A DNA stretch of 6,533 nucleotides from CAZESS01 sp964594625 (GTDB lineage: Archaea; Thermoplasmatota; E2; UBA202; DSCA01). Shown here in pieces: positions 1 through 4,679 of this stretch. The position numbers and the translations under genes were made by a program. The notes beneath the pieces were generated by a model. It saw only the letters and a list, made by a program, of their open reading frames with translations. It was not told the DNA's origin and did not search any database. Numbering within the stretch: the first letter of the stretch is position 1; each line of letters begins with the position of its first letter. Location: assembly GCA_964594625.1 (NCBI GenBank), contig CAZQNC010000077.1, forward strand, positions 1-6,533. The letters are read 5' to 3'.

Positions 1-2493
1 CGTACAGTTCACCGGCACACCCGTCTGATTCTCACTCCCAAAATTCGTCACCGTCGCGTTGATGACGTAGCTGCCCGGGGGCGTCGTCCCGGATGGTGCG
101 TTGACGGCTGTCGCGCCGACATCATCTGCGTATACCACGGACAGATACACCGGTATGACCGCCTGCGGGTCATCGGGGTCGTTGCCCGTGATAACCACGG
201 CGTCTTCATAGGTGCCCTCGGTCAGGCCCGTCGCATCGACGGTAACATCCAGGGACATGGTGTCGCCCACGGAAACAGTTCCCGTATCCGGCGCGACGGA
301 CAGCCAGCTGCTGCCGCCGTCGACAGAGGCATTGAATGAAAGAGCCGCTTCGGCTCCGGCGTCGTTACCGACGGTCAACGATGCTGTATCGGACTCGCCG
401 GCGTTGACAACGAAGTCAAAGGAGCCGGGCGTGACATACATGTCGGGGGCCGCTATGACATCCACTGTCTTGTTGACCCGGTTGTTAATCGTATGATTTT
501 CACCCGCTACCGGCACTGCCTCGACGCCGACGAGATAGGTACCATAGTCGGGGTTCCAGGGAAAGCTCACCTGCTGGGTATGGCCAACGGGCAGCGCGGC
601 AATGGTGGTGTTGTCCACGGTGACCCCGTCAACGGTGAAATGAACGGCTATGTTGCTTTCATCATTGACGCCGTTGTTGGCCACGGTTGCGTTGACATAG
701 ATGGTTTCCCCGTGGGGAACCTCGTCCGCAACATCGAGATTGTTGACGGAGACATCATGCTCAAACATCGTCTCCCATATCTGTGTCGACGGGTCCCCGA
801 GGAGATTGTACGCCTCGCAGTAATAGGTAATCGAAACGTCCTGGGTGCCCTCCTGATAGAGGTAGTAGAGCGCCTGGTCGGTCATACCGCCGATGGTGTC
901 AATGTCGTCGACCCACCACGAGTAAAACATTTTTTTCTCCAGGGTGTCGTCATCGTTCCAGTAAGTGGATGCTGAGGCACCCCAGAACCCGATGGCGGCT
1001 TTGTCGGCCTCGCGGAGCCAGGTCTCCCCGAAACATTCGGGGTCGTCGAAGGTATTGGTGCTGCAGGCATGGCTGCAGACAAAGGGATACATACCATTAT
1101 TTGAGAGCGCTTCCACGTCGCCTTTGTCGAACGGAACGCAGGCCCATCCGGAGGGGTATCCATGCCCCGAGTACACGAGGAGGCTCCGCCCGTCGTTTAG
1201 CGCGTTGGTGATATCCGCCGTGCTTCCACCCTGCGATTCATAAATTTTGTCGCAGGTATAGTTGTGCGGGTCGAGATAGTTGTTGATGACATAGTTGTGG
1301 GTGGCCTCGGCCAGGCCTCCCTGGTCGTCCGAGGCGATGAACGCCGCTTTTTTTATCCAGTCATATGAGGGAAAATTGCGCTGCTGATACTGTACCGTCT
1401 TGTTGACCATGGCCGTCACCTGTGGCTCCTGTGAAGCGGGAAATCGGCCAAGGTGCATATCGGCCAGTATGTCGTTGGGTCCGTCCATGGTGACATAGTA
1501 CAGGTCGACCGCGGTTGCCCCCTCGGTGCCCGTGTAGGCGGGAATCTGGCCGGTGTCCCCGACAAGCAGCACATATGATGGCGGCATACTCCAGTTGTTG
1601 TAGGCGTTGGCGATATAGTCATGGATGTTCTGCGTGGTAACCCCGCCGGGGATATCAGAGGTCTTTGTCGTGGTGACATCGTAGCCAATGCTTTCCTTCC
1701 AGTTCACAAACGGCATGATTTCTTCATAGAAATCATCGTAGACAATGACCAGGTATCCGTCCCCGTCTTTTCCGTTTTCTGTCTGACGAGGATAGGAGTC
1801 ATAGTTGACGAACAGTGATTTCATCATCCTGTCGAACGACGGGGAAGCGTAGCGTTCCAGGGTGTCCACGGTTGCATCCATGTCGCTTCCGGGGAAGCTG
1901 ACATCCAGTTGGCAGCCGGTCATGACTTTGAGCGCTCCCGACACCGGATTGTACTGGACCGGAGAAAGCTCCACGACGACGAAGCGGTTGCCCCGTATCG
2001 TTCCACTCTCGGCGAGCCGGGCCGGGGTCATCTGCATGAACGTGTTCTGGGAATAGTATGTTTCGTTGAACGTAAACGATGGGGTGTCCCCGTTTTTCGG
2101 AGCCGAGGGCTGCGCCGGGACCACCTGGGCGGGCAGCCCGAGTGCCTGCAACGAGGTTTCTTCCCAGGAGATAGAGCGAACGGTGACAGAGGGCGTAGCT
2201 CCCTGCGGAACCTGTACCATGTACCGCACGACCGGCAGCTTGGCCTTGCCGGCGCTGTTTGTATGCCCCTGGTTGGGGATGTCCAGCGTGGCAAAAGCCT
2301 GGCCATGCATGCGAACGGTTCCGTACGTGATCTCAGGTGTGTCTATATCCATGCGAAACGTGCGGGTGCCGTCGTCGGATGATTGCACGGCGACGGACGA
2401 CGTTACAAGGTGTCCGATGCTTCCACTTGCACCTACGCCAACAAAAAGAGCCGCCACCACAAAAACAACACTTTTTTTAAATACATGCTTCAT
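1..2493 (-). CDS. Secreted gingipain-like cysteine peptidase (family C25), incomplete at left window edge
   Basis: A single open frame of 831 codons begins with ATG at 2493 and is still open at position 1, so the C-terminus is missing. Residues 1-24 form a Sec-type signal peptide (KK, then a hydrophobic stretch 8-24). Residues about 30-230 resemble the C25 propeptide. The catalytic domain spans about 245-575: LLVGDTGQIP (309-318), the catalytic-type His in YSGHG (H444), the likely nucleophile in FVCSHACSTN (C477), GASASTYW (505-512) and a closing LLGDPSTQIW (564-573). A CARDB-like adhesion domain follows (579-682), then a BACON-like or HYDIN-like Ig-fold (684-787, VTPGSFDF...GSSWLSVAP), then the start of another CARDB-like domain (790-831). 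By family, it is an extracellular endopeptidase activated by propeptide removal. Its specificity cannot be read from sequence, and Arg or Lys preference as in gingipains should not be assumed. Extra cysteines (C452, C473, C487) might form disulfides. It has its own promoter and Shine-Dalgarno, so it is probably transcribed apart from ribC. Family assignment is confident; the missing end may hold more Ig repeats and a membrane anchor. Confidence 0.9.
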   Translation of the reverse strand, partial: MKHVFKKSVVFVVAALFVGVGASGSIGHLVTSSVAVQSSDDGTRTFRMDIDTPEITYGTVRMHGQAFATLDIPNQGHTNSAGKAKLPVVRYMVQVPQGATPSVTVRSISWEETSLQALGLPAQVVPAQPSAPKNGDTPSFTFNETYYSQNTFMQMTPARLAESGTIRGNRFVVVELSPVQYNPVSGALKVMTGCQLDVSFPGSDMDATVDTLERYASPSFDRMMKSLFVNYDSYPRQTENGKDGDGYLVIVYDDFYEEIMPFVNWKESIGYDVTTTKTSDIPGGVTTQNIHDYIANAYNNWSMPPSYVLLVGDTGQIPAYTGTEGATAVDLYYVTMDGPNDILADMHLGRFPASQEPQVTAMVNKTVQYQQRNFPSYDWIKKAAFIASDDQGGLAEATHNYVINNYLDPHNYTCDKIYESQGGSTADITNALNDGRSLLVYSGHGYPSGWACVPFDKGDVEALSNNGMYPFVCSHACSTNTFDDPECFGETWLREADKAAIGFWGASASTYWNDDDTLEKKMFYSWWVDDIDTIGGMTDQALYYLYQEGTQDVSITYYCEAYNLLGDPSTQIWETMFEHDVSVNNLDVADEVPHGETIYVNATVANNGVNDESNIAVHFTVDGVTVDNTTIAALPVGHTQQVSFPWNPDYGTYLVGVEAVPVAGENHTINNRVNKTVDVIAAPDMYVTPGSFDFVVNAGESDTASLTVGNDAGAEAALSFNASVDGGSSWLSVAPDTGTVSVGDTMSLDVTVDATGLTEGTYEDAVVITGNDPDDPQAVIPVYLSVVYADDVGATAVNAPSGTTPPGSYVINATVTNFGSENQTGVPVNCT

Positions 2494-2498
2494 GTCAG

Positions 2499-2505
2499 TC
2501 ACCTC
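2499..2505 (-). promoter_or_regulatory. Shine-Dalgarno of the C25 peptidase gene
   Basis: On the minus strand GAGGTGA lies five bases before the ATG at 2493. It matches the 16S anti-Shine-Dalgarno well and fixes this start, which also gives a proper signal peptide. Four of its bases (GGTG, 2500-2503) can pair with CACC (2508-2511) across a TTGA loop. Confidence 0.75.
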
Positions 2506-2530
2506 AAGGTGTGGTCGCTTAATGTGATGG

Positions 2531-2542
2531 TTATTTTTATAG
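2531..2542 (-). promoter_or_regulatory. TATA box of the C25 peptidase gene
   Basis: The minus strand reads CTATAAAAATAA, a strong archaeal TATA-box match in an otherwise GC-rich region. Start of transcription would be expected about 26 bases downstream, near 2511, giving a leader of roughly 18 bases that still includes the Shine-Dalgarno. The start site is inferred from spacing only. Confidence 0.65.
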
Positions 2543-2564
2543 TTTTCCGTGACTTTCATCAAGG

Positions 2565-2599
2565 GTCATGCATCCCTCCATGACAGCCATGCGGAGGGA
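2565..2599. repeat. Two overlapping small inverted repeats upstream of the C25 promoter
   Basis: GTCATG (2565-2570) pairs with CATGAC (2579-2584) over an 8-base loop. TCCCTCC (2573-2579) pairs with GGAGGGA (2593-2599) over a 13-base loop. The arms interleave, so the two hairpins exclude each other. They lie between ribC and the C25 TATA box. They could be an operator, part of the 3' end of the ribC transcript, or chance; no T-run follows closely enough to call a terminator. Confidence 0.35.
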
Positions 2600-2678
2600 C
2601 AATGCGCTCTCCACCCGGTGGGCACGTCGGTTTGGCCCCTTGGTCCGTTGAGGACATGGAAAAACGTGACAGACACGG

Positions 2679-3137
2679 CTACAGCGACGGGGCGTCCTCA
2701 TAGCCCTCGCGCTGCCCGGTGCCCGCCTGCCGCCGCAGCCGCTCCGGGTGAAACAGCAGGCTGACGACGTTGAGCGCGTGCTCGCGGCTCCGCCGGTCGG
2801 CCAGCCAGCGCAGTTCTTCGTCGCTGTCCGCTTCGTCCTCGTGCACGAAGACCTCGATGACGTGGACGCCCGTCTGCACCTGGAGCATGATGAGTCCCTG
2901 CGATGCCTCGTGGGCGCACTGCTTGTCGATGGGTTCCGGGCCGGGCATCCCCAGGGCCATGACGATGTCACAGCCATCGTCGACGAGGTTTTTGGCCGCA
3001 CATGGCAAATCCTTGATGCCGGGCACCGTGTACCGCTCCGCCTTGAAGCCCGTGGCATTGTTTTTCAGCTCGTCGACGGCCGCCGCGGCCATGTCATACC
3101 GGGCGAACGTGGTATCCGCCACGCCAATGTGCTTCAT
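2679..3137 (-). CDS. ribC: Archaeal-type riboflavin synthase
   Basis: The 152-residue product dismutates two 6,7-dimethyl-8-ribityllumazine molecules to riboflavin plus the pyrimidinedione, the last step of riboflavin synthesis, in the cytoplasm. It belongs to the archaeal family typified by Methanocaldococcus MJ1184, unrelated to bacterial RibE but akin to lumazine synthase. Hallmarks seen: DTTFAR (8-13), TVPGIKDLP (37-45), ALGMPG (61-66), CAHEAS (74-79), EVFVHEDEA (95-103) and GTGQREGYEDA (139-149) near the C-terminus. Length is normal for the family. The frame could be extended to ATG 3146 or GTG 3152, but the family begins at MKHIGVADTT and a TATA-like element is centred 26-27 bases before 3137, so a leaderless ATG at 3137 is preferred. 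It is separated by 126 bases and a T-run from ribL and appears to be its own transcription unit. Identification is firm. Confidence 0.95.
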   Translation of the reverse strand: MKHIGVADTTFARYDMAAAAVDELKNNATGFKAERYTVPGIKDLPCAAKNLVDDGCDIVMALGMPGPEPIDKQCAHEASQGLIMLQVQTGVHVIEVFVHEDEADSDEELRWLADRRSREHALNVVSLLFHPERLRRQAGTGQREGYEDAPSL

Positions 3138-3158
3138 CGGCTGCATAAACACCGCTGG

Positions 3159-3167
3159 CCTTTTAAG
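3159..3167 (-). promoter_or_regulatory. TATA box of ribC, placing a leaderless start
   Basis: The minus strand reads CTTAAAAGG. The centre of TTAAAA (about 3163.5) is 26-27 bases from the ATG at 3137, the usual archaeal TATA-to-start distance. No Shine-Dalgarno precedes that ATG, as expected for a leaderless transcript. Inferred from spacing. Confidence 0.55.
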
Positions 3168-3245
3168 CGTTTACGCCACATAGCCCTCACAAGACGCTCT
3201 GCAGATACAGCCGCGAATGCAACGGCCTTCAAAATTGATGGCAAA

Positions 3246-3257
3246 GAACGAAAAAAA
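3246..3257 (-). terminator. T-rich terminator after ribL
   Basis: Just after the ribL stop the minus strand reads CCCC, then seven T (3251-3257), CG and TTCTTT. Archaeal RNA polymerase commonly stops at such T-runs without a hairpin. It would end the rps17e-ribB-ribL transcript before the ribC promoter. Confidence 0.55.
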
Positions 3258-3263
3258 GGGGTG

Positions 3264-3719
3264 CTACGAGACTCGTTCTCGGTCTCCCATGTACAGCTCG
3301 TTTTTCTCGAGTTTTTCCTCGATGCGGCTGATGATCTTCCGGGTGCCGTTGAGATCGTAGTCCTTATAGCGGGTGCACCGCCGGACCTCGGCGTCAATGC
3401 CGCGTTCCCTGAGCTGCCGCTGGAGGCCCTCGACCTCCTGATCGTAGCCCAGCGCGACGATGTCCGGCCTGAGTTCTTTGACGATGCGAAATGGGTCGTC
3501 GCTGTGGCCGACCACGGCCATGTCGACCGGTTTCAACGAGGCGACGAGCTCCCGGCGCATGTCCTCCGGGATGACAGGTGAATGTTTCCGCTGCCGGACG
3601 GTTTCGTCGGTGGCGACCACGACGACGAGTTCGTCGCCCATGTCGCGGGCCTCCCGCAGGTAATGCAGGTGGCCGATGTGCAGCAGGTCGAACACGCCGG
3701 AGGCCATCACTCGGAGCAT
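3264..3719 (-). CDS. ribL: FAD synthetase, archaeal RibL type
   Basis: The 151-residue protein is a single-domain nucleotidyltransferase of the cytidylyltransferase-like fold. It is predicted to transfer AMP from ATP to FMN, giving FAD and pyrophosphate. Seen: the N-terminal GVFDLLHIGH (8-17) with the HxGH nucleotide-binding motif at 14-17, LVVVVATDETV (31-41), VIPEDMRRELV (49-59), ALGYDQ (89-94) and the C-terminal LNGTRKIISRI (123-133), equivalent to the ISxT-type motif of the fold. It overlaps ribB by 13 bases, implying translational coupling, and is last in its operon. ATG 3719 is chosen because the family begins with this MxRVMASGVFD pattern. The fold alone would also allow glycerol-3-phosphate or ethanolamine-phosphate cytidylyltransferase; the rib neighbours favour RibL. 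Only one cysteine (C115) is present in the whole protein. Confidence 0.85.
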   Translation of the reverse strand: MLRVMASGVFDLLHIGHLHYLREARDMGDELVVVVATDETVRQRKHSPVIPEDMRRELVASLKPVDMAVVGHSDDPFRIVKELRPDIVALGYDQEVEGLQRQLRERGIDAEVRRCTRYKDYDLNGTRKIISRIEEKLEKNELYMGDRERVS

Positions 3720-4411
3720 GCGTTCCAGGCCTCCACGATGTCCTGGCCTTCGAGGAACACCAGACCGTGCTCGTCGGCGTACGCCCTGGCATCTCTGCGG
3801 GATAACGCTTCGCCGTGGTCCATCATCTCGCAGCCCGCCATCACCGGGACAACGTCGGCCATCTCTCCAAGCGCTACAGACAGCTCGGTGTGGCCGCGTC
3901 GCTCCCCGAGCAGTCCCTCGGCCGCCCTACAGACGGCGACATGTCCCGGTGCCCTGAACCGTTCGCCCAGCGTCCGCCGGGCGTCATCTTCGGTCATGGC
4001 TTCGATGTCGACGGCCAGCTGAGCCATCTCCCGGATGGTCAGGGCCCGGTCGTTGTCGGTGATGCCGGTGAACGTCTCCCGGTGGTTGACCGGCAGGGAA
4101 AACGATGACTTCGTATCGTAGGGAATGTCATCCGGAGCGAGCCCGGCCAGCGATGGCCACCGGCCGGCGGCATGGGAGAACACCTCGGCTAAAAATGGGA
4201 GCCCGAGCTTTCCCGCGATAGCATGGTGCATCATCAAAAAAATGAGTCCGCCGCCGTCGTGCCGCATTTGGTAAACACGGGCAGGGGTGACATGCTCGGC
4301 GGCGACCACGAAATCGGTTTCCTCCTCCCGTCCCTTCGCATCGTAGACGAGAACGAAGTCGCCGTCGCGGAGCGCTGTCAGCGCCTGTTCAAGCTTCCGG
4401 CTGCATGTCAT
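3707..4411 (-). CDS. ribB: 3,4-dihydroxy-2-butanone 4-phosphate synthase
   Basis: The 234-residue enzyme converts ribulose 5-phosphate to 3,4-dihydroxy-2-butanone 4-phosphate and formate, supplying the four-carbon unit that lumazine synthase uses. It is monofunctional, with no GTP cyclohydrolase II domain, and matches archaeal RibB (MJ0055-like) in length. Seen: the acidic active-site loop REEETDF (28-34), RHDGGGLIF (50-58), DDIPYDTKSSFS (94-105), the substrate-loop run TFTGITDNDRALTI (113-126), FRAPGHV (152-158) and the metal-binding HTE (174-176). The glycine of the usual REGETD is glutamate here, with the flanking acidic residues kept. The ATG at 4411 lies inside the end of rps17e (23-base overlap) and the stop overlaps ribL by 13 bases, so its expression is presumably tied to both. 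Confidence 0.95.
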   Translation of the reverse strand: MTCSRKLEQALTALRDGDFVLVYDAKGREEETDFVVAAEHVTPARVYQMRHDGGGLIFLMMHHAIAGKLGLPFLAEVFSHAAGRWPSLAGLAPDDIPYDTKSSFSLPVNHRETFTGITDNDRALTIREMAQLAVDIEAMTEDDARRTLGERFRAPGHVAVCRAAEGLLGERRGHTELSVALGEMADVVPVMAGCEMMDHGEALSRRDARAYADEHGLVFLEGQDIVEAWNACSE

Positions 4412-4604
4412 TTTTGTGTTGTTTTTGTTCCATCATGGTGGAGATATAGCCGGCGATGCGGTTTCGCATGACCTTGCTGTCGATGTTGGTGTACTGCTCG
4501 ACCAGTTCCTTGTTCGCAGCGAAGTCTCTCGAAAAGGCGTCTGGAAACTCCGCTACCAGCTTCTCCGCGACTCGCTTGATATATGTTGGACGTACGTTAC
4601 CCAC
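4389..4604 (-). CDS. rps17e: Small ribosomal subunit protein eS17 (S17e)
   Basis: This 71-residue protein is the archaeal/eukaryotic-type 30S subunit protein S17e. The start GNVRPTYIKRVAEKL (2-16), the central NKELVEQYTNIDSKVMRNRIAGY (31-53) and the short polar tail are the family pattern, and the length is normal for archaea. GTG at 4604 is used: the conserved MGNVRPTYI begins there and AGGTGAT lies just upstream. The same frame stays open far upstream through the antisense of the neighbouring carboxypeptidase gene, but that extension is not coding. It is first in an operon with ribB and ribL. Joining a ribosomal protein gene to flavin genes suggests growth-linked expression; this is inference. 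Confidence 0.95.
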   Translation of the reverse strand: MGNVRPTYIKRVAEKLVAEFPDAFSRDFAANKELVEQYTNIDSKVMRNRIAGYISTMMEQKQHKNDMQPEA

Positions 4605-4607
4605 TGA

Positions 4608-4614
4608 ATCACCT
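4608..4614 (-). promoter_or_regulatory. Shine-Dalgarno deciding the GTG start of rps17e
   Basis: The minus strand reads AGGTGAT three bases before the GTG at 4604, a good match to the 16S 3' end. It supports the short GTG start over any longer reading of the same open frame. Confidence 0.7.
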
Positions 4615-4634
4615 GCAATGGGTATACGCTCATC

Positions 4635-4669
4635 CTTTAAAAAGCTTTTAGCCGGGCAACGTTTAAGTG
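4635..4669. promoter_or_regulatory. Overlapping divergent promoters for rps17e (minus) and the M14 peptidase (plus)
   Basis: In a 75-base gap, CTTTAAAAAG (4635-4644, plus) could be the TATA box of the peptidase gene with a start of transcription near 4666. The minus strand CTAAAAGC (4645-4652) could serve rps17e with a start near 4622, before its Shine-Dalgarno. The two share the 10-base palindrome AAAAGCTTTT (4640-4649). A third candidate, GTTTAAGTG (4661-4669), could direct a leaderless peptidase transcript starting near ATG 4689, or on the minus strand an rps17e start near 4638. Which are used cannot be told from sequence. Confidence 0.5.
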
Positions 4670-4679
4670 TTCGGCCGCA

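Noticed and set aside
212..2527. Several plus-strand open frames (such as 493-975 and 1909-2382)
   Set aside because: They are antisense to the continuous 831-codon C25 peptidase frame and have no recognisable domains, promoters or Shine-Dalgarno sequences.
2660..2664. Five-T run after ribC (minus strand) as a terminator
   Set aside because: It is short and isolated, with no adjacent stem; too weak to annotate, although ribC transcription must end in this gap if it is separate from the C25 gene.
2537..3058. A minus-strand 173-codon frame overlapping ribC
   Set aside because: It is an out-of-frame Arg/Ser/Cys-rich shadow of ribC running into the C25 promoter region; composition is typical of GC-rich shadow frames.
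3138..3152. N-terminal extension of RibC to ATG 3146 or GTG 3152
   Set aside because: The extra residues are absent from the family, and the TATA spacing puts the transcript start at about 3137.
2494..3263. FMN riboswitch near the rib genes
   Set aside because: No conserved multi-stem FMN aptamer pattern is visible in either gap, and the ribC transcript appears leaderless.
2748..3581. A 277-codon plus-strand open frame
   Set aside because: It is antisense to ribC and ribL, both firmly identified, and crosses the promoter/terminator gap between them. Its translation shows no family pattern.
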